Assembly: GCF_943736975.1 (NCBI RefSeq)
Contig: NZ_CALSFO010000008.1
Coordinates: 62,001-126,000, forward strand
Length of the DNA: 64,000 nt
DNA from: Streptococcus sp. Marseille-Q0941
GTDB lineage: Bacteria > Bacillota > Bacilli > Lactobacillales > Streptococcaceae
Direction: 5' to 3'
Position numbers and translations under genes: made by a program. The notes under the pieces were generated by a model. That model saw nothing but the letters and a program-made list of their open reading frames with translations. It did no database searches and had not been told where the DNA came from. Positions 37,054 through 45,955 of the stretch are shown piece by piece; positions within the stretch are counted from its first letter, which is position 1; every line of letters starts with the position of its first letter.

Positions 37054-37677
37054 ATGGCAAATGTAACATTATTCGACCAAACTGGTAAACAAGCGGGCGA
37101 AGTTGTTCTTAACGATGCGATCTTTGGTATCGAACCAAACCAATCTGTTGTGTTTGATGTGATCATCAGCCAACGTGCTAGCCTTCGTCAAGGAACTCAC
37201 GCAGTTAAAAACCGCTCAGCTGTTTCAGGTGGCGGACGCAAACCATGGCGTCAAAAAGGAACTGGACGTGCTCGTCAAGGTTCTATCCGCTCTCCACAAT
37301 GGCGTGGTGGTGGAATCGTCTTCGGACCAACTCCACGTAGCTATGCGTACAAACTTCCTCAAAAAGTTCGTCGCCTTGCGCTTAAATCTGTTTACTCAGA
37401 AAAAGTTGCTGAAAACAAATTTGTAGCCGTTGATTCTCTTGAATTTACAGCTCCAAAAACTGCTGAATTTGCAAAAGTTCTTGCAGCTTTGAGCATCGAT
37501 TCTAAAGTCCTTGTTGTTCTTGAAGAAGGAAACGAATTCGCAGCTCTTTCAGCTCGTAACCTTCCAAACGTGAAAGTTGCGACTGCTACAACTGCAAGTG
37601 TTCTTGACATCGCAAATAGTGACAAACTTCTTGTTACTCAAGCAGCTATCTCTAAAATCGAGGAGGTTCTTGCATAA
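37054..37677 (+). CDS. rplD: 50S ribosomal protein L4
   Basis: 207 residues. The long internal loop ([20 protein letters not shown]) lines the exit tunnel and is the site of macrolide-resistance changes; it looks wild-type. Its stop overlaps the rplW start by one base (TAATG). Confidence 0.98.
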
Positions 37678-37973
37678 TGAATTTGTATGATGTTATCAAA
37701 AAACCTGTAATCACTGAAAGCTCAATGGCTCAACTTGAAGCAGGAAAATATGTATTTGAAGTTGACACTCGTGCACACAAACTTTTGATCAAGCAAGCTG
37801 TTGAAGCTGCTTTCGAAGGTGTTAAAGTTGCAAATGTTAACACAATTAACGTAAAACCTAAAGCTAAACGTGTTGGACGTTACACTGGTTTTACTAACAA
37901 AACTAAAAAAGCTATCATCACTCTTACAGCTGATTCAAAAGCAATCGAGTTGTTTGCAGCTGAAGCTGAATAA
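37677..37973 (+). CDS. rplW: 50S ribosomal protein L23
   Basis: 98 residues, beginning [14 protein letters not shown]23 lies at the tunnel exit and docks trigger factor and SRP. Translationally coupled to rplD. Confidence 0.98.
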
Positions 37974-37990
37974 TCTAAGGAGGAAATATC

Positions 37991-38824
37991 GTGGGAATTC
38001 GTGTTTATAAACCAACAACAAACGGTCGCCGTAATATGACTTCTTTGGATTTCGCTGAAATCACAACAAGCACACCAGAAAAAACTTTGCTTGTTGCTTT
38101 GAAGAACAAGGCTGGTCGTAACAACAACGGTCGTATCACTGTTCGTCACCAAGGTGGTGGACACAAACGTTTCTACCGTTTGGTTGACTTCAAACGTAAC
38201 AAAGACAACGTTGAAGCAGTTGTTAAAACAATCGAGTACGATCCAAACCGTTCTGCAAACATCGCTCTTGTACACTACACTGACGGTGTGAAAGCATACA
38301 TCATCGCTCCAAAAGGTCTTGAAGTTGGTCAACGTATCGTTTCAGGTCCAGAAGCAGATATCAAAGTCGGAAACGCACTTCCACTTGCTAACATCCCAGT
38401 TGGTACTTTGATCCACAACATCGAGTTGAAACCAGGTCGTGGTGGAGAATTGGTCCGTGCAGCTGGAGCTTCTGCTCAAGTATTGGGTCAAGAAGGTAAA
38501 TATGTTCTTGTTCGTCTTCAATCTGGCGAAGTTCGTATGATTCTTGGAACTTGTCGTGCAACAGTTGGTGTTGTCGGAAACGAACAACATGGACTTGTAA
38601 ACCTTGGTAAAGCAGGACGTAGCCGTTGGAAAGGTATCCGCCCAACAGTTCGTGGTTCTGTAATGAACCCTAACGATCACCCACACGGTGGTGGTGAAGG
38701 TAAAGCACCAGTTGGTCGTAAAGCGCCATCTACTCCATGGGGCAAACCTGCTCTTGGTCTTAAAACTCGTAACAAGAAAGCGAAATCTGACAAACTTATC
38801 GTTCGTCGTCGCAACGAGAAATAA
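37991..38824 (+). CDS. rplB: 50S ribosomal protein L2
   Basis: 277 residues from a GTG start with AAGGAGG upstream. The conserved peptidyl-transferase-region motif [14 protein letters not shown] is near residue 225. A 102-base spacer with a stable hairpin follows. Confidence 0.98.
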   Translation: MGIRVYKPTTNGRRNMTSLDFAEITTSTPEKTLLVALKNKAGRNNNGRITVRHQGGGHKRFYRLVDFKRNKDNVEAVVKTIEYDPNRSANIALVHYTDGVKAYIIAPKGLEVGQRIVSGPEADIKVGNALPLANIPVGTLIHNIELKPGRGGELVRAAGASAQVLGQEGKYVLVRLQSGEVRMILGTCRATVGVVGNEQHGLVNLGKAGRSRWKGIRPTVRGSVMNPNDHPHGGGEGKAPVGRKAPSTPWGKPALGLKTRNKKAKSDKLIVRRRNEK

Positions 38825-38839
38825 TTTAAAACTAGTTGC

Positions 38840-38902
38840 ATAAGCGCTAGGTAATCCGCCAGCTCGGTAGCGCTCGTTGAGAGCGCAAGCCGCTGTGGTA
38901 CT
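38840..38902 (+). other. Structured spacer between rplB and rpsS
   Basis: A hairpin with arms GCGCTC/GAGCGC (38870-38886, 5-base loop) sits inside a larger imperfect stem (CCAGC with GCTG-GG). It has no T-run, so it is not a terminator; it may affect mRNA processing or autoregulation (inference). Confidence 0.55.
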
Positions 38903-38926
38903 ATATTTAAAGGAGAAAATATTAAA

Positions 38927-39208
38927 ATGGGACGCAGTCTTAAAAAAGGACCTTTCGTCGATGAGCATTTGATGAAAAAAGTTGAAGCTCAAGCTAACGA
39001 CGAAAAGAAAAAAGTTATCAAAACTTGGTCACGTCGTTCAACGATCTTCCCAAGTTTCATTGGTTACACAATTGCAGTATACGATGGACGTAAACACGTA
39101 CCTGTTTACATCCAAGAAGACATGGTAGGTCACAAGCTTGGTGAATTTGCACCAACTCGTACTTACAAAGGTCACGCCGCAGACGACAAGAAAACACGTA
39201 GAAAATAA
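38927..39208 (+). CDS. rpsS: 30S ribosomal protein S19
   Basis: 93 residues, starting [17 protein letters not shown], a strongly conserved S19 N-terminus. Binds the head of the small subunit with S13. Confidence 0.98.
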
Positions 39209-39219
39209 GGAGAACATAA

Positions 39220-39564
39220 ATGGCAGAAATTACTTCAGCTAAAGCAATGGCTCGCACAGTACGTGTTTCACCTCGTAAATCACGTCTTGTTCTTGACAAC
39301 ATCCGTGGTAAAAGCGTAGCCGATGCAATCGCAATTTTGACATTCACTCCAAACAAAGCTGCTGAAATCATCTTGAAAGTTTTGAACTCAGCTGTAGCTA
39401 ACGCTGAAAACAACTTTGGTTTGGATAAAGCTAACTTGGTAGTATCTGAAGCATTCGCAAATGAAGGACCAACTATGAAACGTTTCCGTCCACGTGCGAA
39501 GGGTTCAGCTTCACCAATCAACAAACGTACAGCTCACATCACTGTAGCTGTTGCAGAAAAATAA
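39220..39564 (+). CDS. rplV: 50S ribosomal protein L22
   Basis: 114 residues. The long tunnel loop includes [16 protein letters not shown], intact compared with known macrolide-resistant variants. It lies 11 bases after rpsS. Confidence 0.98.
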   Translation: MAEITSAKAMARTVRVSPRKSRLVLDNIRGKSVADAIAILTFTPNKAAEIILKVLNSAVANAENNFGLDKANLVVSEAFANEGPTMKRFRPRAKGSASPINKRTAHITVAVAEK

Positions 39565-39576
39565 GGAGGTAAAATC

Positions 39577-40230
39577 GTGGGTCAAAAAGTACATCCAATT
39601 GGTATGCGTGTCGGCATCATCCGTGATTGGGATGCCAAATGGTATGCTGAAAAAGAATACGCGGATTACCTTCATGAAGATCTTGCAATCCGTAAATTCG
39701 TTCAAAAAGAACTTGCTGACGCAGCAGTTTCAACTATTGAAATTGAACGTGCAGTAAACAAAGTTAACGTTTCACTTCACACTGCTAAACCAGGTATGGT
39801 TATCGGTAAAGGTGGTGCTAACGTTGATGCACTACGTACTAAACTTAACAAATTGACTGGAAAACAAGTACACATCAACATCATCGAAATCAAACAACCT
39901 GATTTGGATGCTCACCTTGTTGGTGAAGGAATTGCTCGTCAATTGGAGCAACGTGTTGCTTTCCGTCGTGCACAAAAACAAGCAATCCAACGTGCAATGC
40001 GTGCGGGAGCTAAAGGAATCAAAACTCAAGTATCAGGTCGTTTGAACGGTGCAGATATCGCCCGTGCTGAAGGATACTCTGAAGGAACTGTTCCACTTCA
40101 CACACTTCGTGCGGATATCGATTACGCTTGGGAAGAAGCAGATACTACATACGGTAAACTTGGTGTTAAAGTATGGATCTACCGTGGTGAAGTTCTTCCA
40201 GCTCGTAAAAACACTAAAGGAGGTAAATAA
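39577..40230 (+). CDS. rpsC: 30S ribosomal protein S3
   Basis: 217 residues from a GTG start preceded by AAGGAGG. The KH motif [14 protein letters not shown] is near residues 71-84. S3 forms part of the mRNA entry helicase of the 30S subunit. Confidence 0.98.
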   Translation: MGQKVHPIGMRVGIIRDWDAKWYAEKEYADYLHEDLAIRKFVQKELADAAVSTIEIERAVNKVNVSLHTAKPGMVIGKGGANVDALRTKLNKLTGKQVHINIIEIKQPDLDAHLVGEGIARQLEQRVAFRRAQKQAIQRAMRAGAKGIKTQVSGRLNGADIARAEGYSEGTVPLHTLRADIDYAWEEADTTYGKLGVKVWIYRGEVLPARKNTKGGK

Positions 40231-40233
40231 CCA

Positions 40234-40647
40234 ATGTTAGTACCTAAACGTGTTAAACACCGTCGTGAATTCCGTGGTAAAATGCGCGGTGAAGCTAAAG
40301 GTGGGAAAGAAGTAGCATTCGGTGAATACGGTCTTCAAGCTACAACTAGCCACTGGATCACTAACCGCCAAATCGAGGCTGCTCGTATCGCCATGACTCG
40401 TTACATGAAACGTGGTGGTAAAGTTTGGATTAAAATCTTCCCACACAAATCATACACAGCTAAAGCTATCGGGGTTCGTATGGGATCTGGTAAAGGGGCA
40501 CCTGAAGGTTGGGTAGCACCAGTTAAACGTGGTAAAGTAATGTTTGAAGTTGCTGGTGTATCTGAAGAAGTCGCTCGTGAAGCGCTTCGTCTTGCAAGCC
40601 ACAAATTGCCAGTTAAATGTAAATTCGTAAAACGTGAAGCAGAATAA
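40234..40647 (+). CDS. rplP: 50S ribosomal protein L16
   Basis: 137 residues, starting [16 protein letters not shown] with the conserved [12 protein letters not shown]. It contacts tRNA in the A site region and 5S rRNA. It starts 3 bases after rpsC; the ribosome site lies within the rpsC end. Confidence 0.98.
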   Translation: MLVPKRVKHRREFRGKMRGEAKGGKEVAFGEYGLQATTSHWITNRQIEAARIAMTRYMKRGGKVWIKIFPHKSYTAKAIGVRMGSGKGAPEGWVAPVKRGKVMFEVAGVSEEVAREALRLASHKLPVKCKFVKREAE

Positions 40648-40656
40648 GGAGAAGGC

Positions 40657-40863
40657 ATGAAACTTAATGAAGTAAAAGAATTTGTTAAAGAACTTCGTGG
40701 TCTTTCTCAAGAAGAACTCGCGAAGAGCGAAAACGAATTGAAAAAAGAATTGTTTGAACTTCGTTTCCAAGCTGCTACTGGTCAATTAGAACAAACAGCT
40801 CGCTTGAAAGAAGTTAAAAAACAAATCGCTCGTATCAAAACAGTTCAATCTGAAGTGAAATAA
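40657..40863 (+). CDS. rpmC: 50S ribosomal protein L29
   Basis: 68 residues, two helices, with the typical [16 protein letters not shown] core. Sits near the tunnel exit beside L23. Confidence 0.97.
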   Translation: MKLNEVKEFVKELRGLSQEELAKSENELKKELFELRFQAATGQLEQTARLKEVKKQIARIKTVQSEVK

Positions 40864-40887
40864 TAGACTAGGGAAGGAGAAATTTCA

Positions 40888-41148
40888 ATGGAACGCAATA
40901 ATCGTAAAGTTCTTGTTGGACGTGTTGTATCTGACAAAATGGACAAGACAATCACAGTTGTAGTTGAAACAAAACGTAACCACCCAGTCTATGGTAAACG
41001 TATTAACTACTCTAAAAAATACAAAGCACATGATGAAAACAATGTTGCCAAAGAAGGCGATATCGTACGTATCATGGAAACTCGCCCGCTTTCAGCTACA
41101 AAACGCTTCCGTCTTGTAGAAGTTGTTGAAGAAGCGGTCATCATCTAA
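40888..41148 (+). CDS. rpsQ: 30S ribosomal protein S17
   Basis: 86 residues with the OB-fold motif [15 protein letters not shown] and the conserved MMET-like region ([15 protein letters not shown]). An early-assembly 16S rRNA binder. Confidence 0.98.
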
Positions 41149-41173
41149 TCAAACCTGAAAGGAGAAAACTGAA

Positions 41174-41542
41174 ATGATTCAAACAGAAACTCGTTTGAAA
41201 GTCGCAGACAACAGCGGTGCTCGCGAAATCTTGACTATCAAAGTTCTTGGTGGTTCAAAACGTAAATTTGCAAACATCGGTGATGTTATTGTGGCATCTG
41301 TAAAACAAGCTACTCCTGGTGGTGCGGTTAAAAAAGGTGACGTTGTTAAAGCAGTTATCGTTCGTACTAAATCAGGTGCTCGTCGTGCTGATGGTTCATA
41401 CATCAAATTTGACGAAAACGCAGCAGTTATCATCCGTGACGACAAAACTCCTCGCGGAACACGTATCTTTGGCCCAGTTGCACGTGAATTGCGTGAAGGT
41501 GGCTTCATGAAGATCGTGTCACTTGCTCCAGAAGTACTTTAA
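41174..41542 (+). CDS. rplN: 50S ribosomal protein L14
   Basis: 122 residues, the standard length. Conserved VADNSGA near the start and [13 protein letters not shown] near the end. The ATG has GGAG upstream. Confidence 0.98.
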   Translation: MIQTETRLKVADNSGAREILTIKVLGGSKRKFANIGDVIVASVKQATPGGAVKKGDVVKAVIVRTKSGARRADGSYIKFDENAAVIIRDDKTPRGTRIFGPVARELREGGFMKIVSLAPEVL

Positions 41543-41563
41543 TCAATAAAAACAAACACAGTC

Positions 41564-41592
41564 CCCTGGCCTAGCCAGGGTGCCCATTGGGC
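41564..41592 (+). other. Hairpins between rplN and rplX
   Basis: CCCTGGC/GCCAGGG with a 3-base loop (41564-41580), followed by a small CCCA-TTG-GGCG stem. There is no T-run, so a terminator is unlikely. It is followed by the rplX ribosome site. Confidence 0.6.
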
Positions 41593-41614
41593 GTAAGAAT
41601 AAAAGGAGAAAAAA

Positions 41615-41920
41615 ATGTTTGTAAAAAAAGGCGACAAAGTTCGCGTAATCGCTGGTAAAGATAAGGGAACAGAAGCTGTTGTCCTTACTGCCCTTCCAAA
41701 AGTAAACAAAGTTATCGTTGAAGGTGTTAACATCGTTAAGAAACACCAACGTCCAACTAACGATCTTCCTCAAGGTGGTATCATCGAGAAAGAAGCAGCT
41801 ATCCACGTATCAAATGTTCAAGTTTTGGACAAAAATGGTGTAGCTGGTCGTGTTGGTTACAAATTTGTAGACGGTAAAAAAGTTCGCTACAACAAAAAAT
41901 CAGGCGAAGTGCTTGATTAA
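41615..41920 (+). CDS. rplX: 50S ribosomal protein L24
   Basis: 101 residues with a KOW motif ([19 protein letters not shown]). It starts assembly of the large subunit. It follows a 72-base spacer with GC-rich hairpins. Confidence 0.98.
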   Translation: MFVKKGDKVRVIAGKDKGTEAVVLTALPKVNKVIVEGVNIVKKHQRPTNDLPQGGIIEKEAAIHVSNVQVLDKNGVAGRVGYKFVDGKKVRYNKKSGEVLD

Positions 41921-41943
41921 TCACGAAGGAAAGGAGAAGTATA

Positions 41944-42486
41944 ATGGCAAATCGTTTAAAAGAAAAATATCTTAATGAAGTAGTTCCTGCTTTGACAGAA
42001 CAATTTAACTACTCATCAGTGATGGCTGTTCCTAAAGTGGATAAGATCGTTTTGAACATGGGTGTTGGTGAAGCTGTATCAAACGCTAAAAGCCTTGAAA
42101 AAGCTGCTGAAGAATTGGCACTTATCTCAGGTCAAAAACCACTTATCACTAAAGCTAAAAAATCTATCGCCGGCTTCCGTCTTCGTGAAGGTGTTGCGAT
42201 CGGTGCAAAAGTTACCCTTCGTGGTGAACGTATGTATGAATTCTTGGATAAATTGGTTTCAGTATCACTTCCACGTGTTCGTGACTTCCACGGTGTTCCA
42301 ACAAAATCATTTGATGGACGCGGAAACTACACACTTGGTGTGAAAGAGCAATTGATCTTCCCAGAAATCAACTTTGATGACGTTGACAAAACTCGTGGTC
42401 TTGACATCGTTATCGTAACTACTGCTAACACTGACGAAGAGTCACGTGCATTGCTTACAGGCCTTGGAATGCCTTTTGCAAAATAA
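41944..42486 (+). CDS. rplE: 50S ribosomal protein L5
   Basis: 180 residues. Conserved [15 protein letters not shown] and [17 protein letters not shown]. Binds 5S rRNA with L18. Confidence 0.98.
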   Translation: MANRLKEKYLNEVVPALTEQFNYSSVMAVPKVDKIVLNMGVGEAVSNAKSLEKAAEELALISGQKPLITKAKKSIAGFRLREGVAIGAKVTLRGERMYEFLDKLVSVSLPRVRDFHGVPTKSFDGRGNYTLGVKEQLIFPEINFDDVDKTRGLDIVIVTTANTDEESRALLTGLGMPFAK

Positions 42487-42503
42487 TATAGGAGGTATAA
42501 CTA

Positions 42504-42689
42504 ATGGCTAAAAAATCTATGATTGCTAAGAACAAACGCCCAGCGAAGTTCTCTACTCAAGCATACACTCGCTGTGAACGTTGTGGACGTCCACACTCAG
42601 TTTACCGCAAGTTTAAACTTTGCCGTGTTTGCTTCCGTGAATTGGCATATAAAGGTCAAATTCCTGGTGTAACAAAAGCATCTTGGTAA
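42504..42689 (+). CDS. rpsN: 30S ribosomal protein S14, zinc type (type Z)
   Basis: 61 residues with the zinc pairs CERCG and CRVCF (CXXC-X12-CXXC), the short type-Z form typical of Firmicutes. A 282-base spacer with two rod-shaped hairpins follows before rpsH. Confidence 0.98.
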   Translation: MAKKSMIAKNKRPAKFSTQAYTRCERCGRPHSVYRKFKLCRVCFRELAYKGQIPGVTKASW

Positions 42690-42710
42690 TTTAAGATATC
42701 AAGGGCGTCA

Positions 42711-42787
42711 AAACTCCAAGTGAAAATAGGAAACTTGACAAAGAAACTGAAGTTTCTAGGAAAGTTTATCTTTTTCACACGGAGTTT
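42711..42787 (+). repeat. Rod-hairpin element, copy 1 (rpsN-rpsH spacer)
   Basis: Nested helices: AAACTCC/GGAGTTT, 2x2 loop, GTGAAAA/TTTTCAC, then the 5x5 internal loop TAGGA (42727-42731) opposite TATCT (42767-42771), then AACTT/AAGTT and an apical AGAAACT/AGTTTCT. No coding potential and no terminal T-run. Confidence 0.75.
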
Positions 42788-42793
42788 AGCCCG

Positions 42794-42820
42794 GGTTCAG
42801 TTGGGTTTGCCAATTTGAAC
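42794..42820 (+). other. Hairpin between rod copies 1 and 2
   Basis: GGTTCA-TTGG with CCAA-TTGAAC around a short loop. It separates the two rods. Confidence 0.45.
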
Positions 42821-42912
42821 ACGAGCTACAGCGTTAGCAAAAAAGACCAATTTGCTTTGGAGCATCGCCCTGTATCAAATTGCCTATTTTTGCTCATTCT
42901 GTTACGCTCTTT
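42821..42912 (+). repeat. Rod-hairpin element, copy 2, inverted and diverged
   Basis: AGCAAAAA (42836-42843) pairs with TTTTTGCT (42887-42894) and AATTTG (42849-42854) with CAAATT (42876-42881), separated by AGACC/GCCTA. Read on the minus strand the loop is TAGGC/GGTCT, a partial match to the other copies. Outer ACAG/CTGT and GAGC/GCTC pairs extend the stem. Confidence 0.6.
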
Positions 42913-42971
42913 GTATCACGTATTAACTAGCAAGTGCGACTTGCAAACTACTAGTAAGAGGAGAAAATAAA

Positions 42972-43370
42972 ATGGTTATGACTGACCCAATCGCAGACTT
43001 CCTAACTCGTATTCGTAACGCTAACCAAGCAAAACACGAAGTACTTGAAGTACCTGCATCAAACATCAAAAAAGGGATTGCTGAAATCCTTAAACGCGAA
43101 GGTTTTGTTAAAAACGTAGAAATCATCGAAGATGACAAACAAGGCATCATCCGCGTATTCCTTAAATACGGAGCAAACGGTGAACGAGTTATCACTAACT
43201 TGAAACGCGTTTCTAAACCAGGACTTCGTGTCTACAAAAAACGTGAAGATCTTCCAAAAGTTCTTAACGGACTTGGAATTGCTATCCTTTCAACTTCTGA
43301 AGGTTTGCTTACTGATAAAGAAGCTCGCCAAAAGAATGTTGGTGGAGAAGTTATTGCTTACGTTTGGTAA
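42972..43370 (+). CDS. rpsH: 30S ribosomal protein S8
   Basis: 132 residues, starting [17 protein letters not shown] and ending with the conserved [13 protein letters not shown] segment. In E. coli S8 feeds back on its operon by binding mRNA; here the gene is flanked on both sides by unusual structured spacers, so a similar or different control deserves testing. Confidence 0.98.
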   Translation: MVMTDPIADFLTRIRNANQAKHEVLEVPASNIKKGIAEILKREGFVKNVEIIEDDKQGIIRVFLKYGANGERVITNLKRVSKPGLRVYKKREDLPKVLNGLGIAILSTSEGLLTDKEARQKNVGGEVIAYVW

Positions 43371-43382
43371 TTGATGATGTGA

Positions 43383-43472
43383 GAGCGTTAAAAGAATGCA
43401 GTGAAAATAGGAAGTTTGTAGCAGGAGCGATGCTCCAAGACAAACTTATCTTTTTCACCAAATTCTTAGCTC
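43383..43472 (+). repeat. Rod-hairpin element, copy 3 (rpsH-rplF spacer)
   Basis: GAGC-TAA-GAAT outer stem with bulges, then GTGAAAA/TTTTCAC (43401-43407 with 43452-43458), 5x5 loop TAGGA (43408-43412) opposite TATCT (43447-43451), AGTTTGT/ACAAACT and an apical GGAGC/GCTCC hairpin. Confidence 0.75.
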
Positions 43473-43493
43473 GAACTCAAATCAAGATACAAA

Positions 43494-43580
43494 GCTCGTA
43501 AAGAACAAAGCAAAATTAGGAAGTTGGAGCAGTTTGCTTACAAACAAGCCAACTTATCTATTTTGCACAGTTCTTAGAGC
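43494..43580 (+). repeat. Rod-hairpin element, copy 4 (rpsH-rplF spacer)
   Basis: Outer GCTC/GAGC and AAGAAC/GTTCTT, then GCAAAAT/ATTTTGC (43510-43516 with 43560-43566), the same 5x5 loop TAGGA (43517-43521) opposite TATCT (43555-43559), AGTTGG/CCAACT, and apical GTTTG/CAAAC. Both inner helices differ in sequence from copy 3 but pair. Confidence 0.75.
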
Positions 43581-43585
43581 GTGTT

Positions 43586-43646
43586 CAGTTCAGCTCGTGA
43601 ACTAAATAAGTATCTTAACCCCCGTGAAAACTGGCCTTCAAAGGCC
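43586..43646 (+). other. Two small hairpins before rplF
   Basis: AGTTCA/TGAACT (about 43587-43603) and GGCCTT/AAGGCC (43633-43646). They lack T-runs. The second ends 14 bases before the rplF ribosome site. Confidence 0.5.
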
Positions 43647-43672
43647 TGACAATTTAACAGGAGAATAAAAAT

Positions 43673-44209
43673 ATGTCACGTATTGGTAATAAAGTTATCG
43701 TGTTGCCTGCTGGTGTTGAACTCACTAACAATGACAACGTTGTAACTGTAAAAGGACCTAAAGGAGAACTTACTCGTGAGTTCTCAAAAGATATTGAAAT
43801 TCGTGTGGAAGGTACTGAAGTAACTCTTCACCGTCCAAACGATTCAAAAGAAATGAAAACAATCCACGGAACTACTCGTGCCCTTTTGAACAACATGGTT
43901 GTTGGCGTATCAGAAGGATTCAAGAAAGAGCTTGAAATGCGTGGGGTTGGTTACCGTGCACAACTTCAAGGAAACAAACTTGTCTTGGCTGTTGGTAAAT
44001 CACATCCAGACGAAGTTGAAGCTCCAGAAGGAATTACTTTTGAACTTCCAAACCCAACAACAATCATTGTTAGCGGAATTTCAAAAGAAGTAGTTGGTCA
44101 AACAGCAGCTTACGTACGTAGCCTTCGTTCACCAGAACCATATAAAGGTAAAGGTATCCGTTACGTTGGCGAATATGTTCGTCTTAAAGAAGGTAAAACT
44201 GGTAAATAA
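43673..44209 (+). CDS. rplF: 50S ribosomal protein L6
   Basis: 178 residues with duplicated L6 domains; conserved SRIGNKVI start and [14 protein letters not shown] near the end. Follows a 302-base structured spacer. Confidence 0.98.
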   Translation: MSRIGNKVIVLPAGVELTNNDNVVTVKGPKGELTREFSKDIEIRVEGTEVTLHRPNDSKEMKTIHGTTRALLNNMVVGVSEGFKKELEMRGVGYRAQLQGNKLVLAVGKSHPDEVEAPEGITFELPNPTTIIVSGISKEVVGQTAAYVRSLRSPEPYKGKGIRYVGEYVRLKEGKTGK

Positions 44210-44292
44210 TGTTGAGTGGTTGAATGTCAACCACCAACTTCATTTCCAACTTTGTGCATAGCACACGATTTAAAATTAAAGAGGTGAAAACT

Positions 44293-44649
44293 GTGATTTC
44301 TAAACCAGATAAAAACAAACTCCGCCAAAAACGCCACCGTCGCGTCCGCGGAAAACTCTCTGGAACTGCTGATCGCCCACGTTTGAACGTATTCCGTTCT
44401 AATACAGGCATCTACGCTCAAGTGATTGATGACGTAGCGGGTGTAACGCTCGCAAGTGCTTCAACTCTTGACAAAGAAGTTTCAAAAGGAACTAAAACTG
44501 AACAAGCCGTTGCTGTCGGTAAACTCGTTGCAGAACGTGCAAGTGCTAAAGGTATTTCAGAAGTGGTGTTCGACCGCGGTGGATATCTATATCACGGACG
44601 TGTGAAAGCTTTGGCTGATGCAGCTCGTGAAAACGGATTGAAATTCTAA
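44293..44649 (+). CDS. rplR: 50S ribosomal protein L18
   Basis: 118 residues from the GTG at 44293, preceded by GAGGTG; an in-frame ATG at 44224 would add 23 residues not seen in L18. Core [19 protein letters not shown] and the C-terminal [15 protein letters not shown] are typical. Binds 5S rRNA. Confidence 0.97.
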   Translation: MISKPDKNKLRQKRHRRVRGKLSGTADRPRLNVFRSNTGIYAQVIDDVAGVTLASASTLDKEVSKGTKTEQAVAVGKLVAERASAKGISEVVFDRGGYLYHGRVKALADAARENGLKF

Positions 44650-44666
44650 TAGGAGGACACTAGAAA

Positions 44667-45161
44667 ATGGCATTTAAAGACAATGCAGTAGAACTTGAAG
44701 AACGCGTAGTTGCTGTTAACCGTGTTACAAAAGTTGTTAAAGGTGGACGTCGTCTTCGTTTCGCAGCTCTTGTAGTTGTTGGTGACCGCAATGGTCGTGT
44801 AGGATTTGGTACTGGTAAAGCTCAAGAAGTTCCAGAAGCAATCCGCAAAGCAGTAGAAGATGCTAAGAAAAACTTGATCGAAGTTCCTATGGTAGGAACA
44901 ACAATCCCACATGAAGTTCTTTCAGAATTCGGTGGAGCTAAAGTATTGTTGAAACCTGCTGTAGAAGGTTCTGGAGTTGCCGCTGGTGGTGCAGTTCGTG
45001 CCGTTGTGGAATTGGCAGGTGTGGCAGATATTACATCTAAATCACTTGGTTCTAACACTCCAATCAACATTGTTCGTGCAACTGTTGAAGGTTTGAAACA
45101 ATTGAAACGCGCTGAAGAAGTTGCTGCCCTTCGTGGTATTTCAGTTTCTGATTTGGCATAA
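44667..45161 (+). CDS. rpsE: 30S ribosomal protein S5
   Basis: 164 residues. Conserved [20 protein letters not shown] and [18 protein letters not shown]5 helps form the mRNA entry and decoding accuracy site. Confidence 0.98.
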   Translation: MAFKDNAVELEERVVAVNRVTKVVKGGRRLRFAALVVVGDRNGRVGFGTGKAQEVPEAIRKAVEDAKKNLIEVPMVGTTIPHEVLSEFGGAKVLLKPAVEGSGVAAGGAVRAVVELAGVADITSKSLGSNTPINIVRATVEGLKQLKRAEEVAALRGISVSDLA

Positions 45162-45174
45162 GAAAGGGGATAAA

Positions 45175-45357
45175 ATGGCTCAAATTAAAATTACTTTGAC
45201 TAAGTCTCCAATCGGACGCATTCCATCACAACGTAAAACTGTTGTAGCACTTGGACTTGGCAAATTGAACAGCTCTGTTATTAAAGAAGATAACGCTGCT
45301 ATCCGTGGTATGATCACTGCAGTATCTCACTTGGTAACAGTTGAAGAAGTAAACTAA
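45175..45357 (+). CDS. rpmD: 50S ribosomal protein L30
   Basis: 60 residues from the ATG at 45175 with AAGGGG upstream. Typical [18 protein letters not shown] start. A 145-base spacer with a strong hairpin precedes rplO. Confidence 0.97.
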   Translation: MAQIKITLTKSPIGRIPSQRKTVVALGLGKLNSSVIKEDNAAIRGMITAVSHLVTVEEVN

Positions 45358-45362
45358 TAAAA

Positions 45363-45396
45363 TTTTAGGGGATGTGCAGTAGACCATCCCCTAAAA
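45363..45396 (+). other. Perfect 12-bp hairpin between rpmD and rplO
   Basis: Arms TTTTAGGGGATG (45363-45374) and CATCCCCTAAAA (45385-45396) with a 10-base loop and no T-run. It is in mid-operon, so it may be a processing or regulatory structure rather than a terminator. Confidence 0.75.
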
Positions 45397-45502
45397 CTAG
45401 ATATAGTCATCTAAGATGACTCAGTATAGGCGAGTTGATAGGGGAGACAACCTTTTCTCTCTTATCGGCGCTAGCATTTTACAAAAGAGGAGAAAATATA
45501 TA

Positions 45503-45943
45503 ATGAAACTTCATGAATTGAAACCTGCAGAAGGTTCTCGTAAAACTCGCAACCGTGTTGGTCGTGGTACTTCATCAGGTAACGGTAAAACATCTGGTCG
45601 CGGTCAAAAAGGTCAAAAAGCTCGTAGCGGTGGCGGAGTACGCCTTGGTTTTGAAGGTGGACAAACTCCATTGTTCCGTCGTCTTCCAAAACGTGGATTT
45701 ACTAACATCAACGCTAAAGAATATGCAATTGTTAATCTTGACCAATTGAACATCTTTGAAGACGGTGCAGAAGTAACTCCAGTTGTTCTTATCGAAGCAG
45801 GAATTGTTAAAGCTGAAAAATCAGGTATCAAGATTCTTGGTAACGGAGAGTTGACTAAGAAGTTGACTGTTAAAGCTGCTAAATTCTCTAAATCAGCTGA
45901 AGAAGCTATCACTGCTAAAGGTGGTTCAGTTGAAGTCATCTAA
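45503..45943 (+). CDS. rplO: 50S ribosomal protein L15
   Basis: 146 residues from the ATG at 45503 with GAGGAG upstream; a 29-residue in-frame extension to 45416 has no counterpart in L15. Basic glycine-rich N-terminus ([20 protein letters not shown]) and a globular C-terminus are normal. Confidence 0.97.
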   Translation: MKLHELKPAEGSRKTRNRVGRGTSSGNGKTSGRGQKGQKARSGGGVRLGFEGGQTPLFRRLPKRGFTNINAKEYAIVNLDQLNIFEDGAEVTPVVLIEAGIVKAEKSGIKILGNGELTKKLTVKAAKFSKSAEEAITAKGGSVEVI

Positions 45944-45955
45944 GTGAGGTGACCT

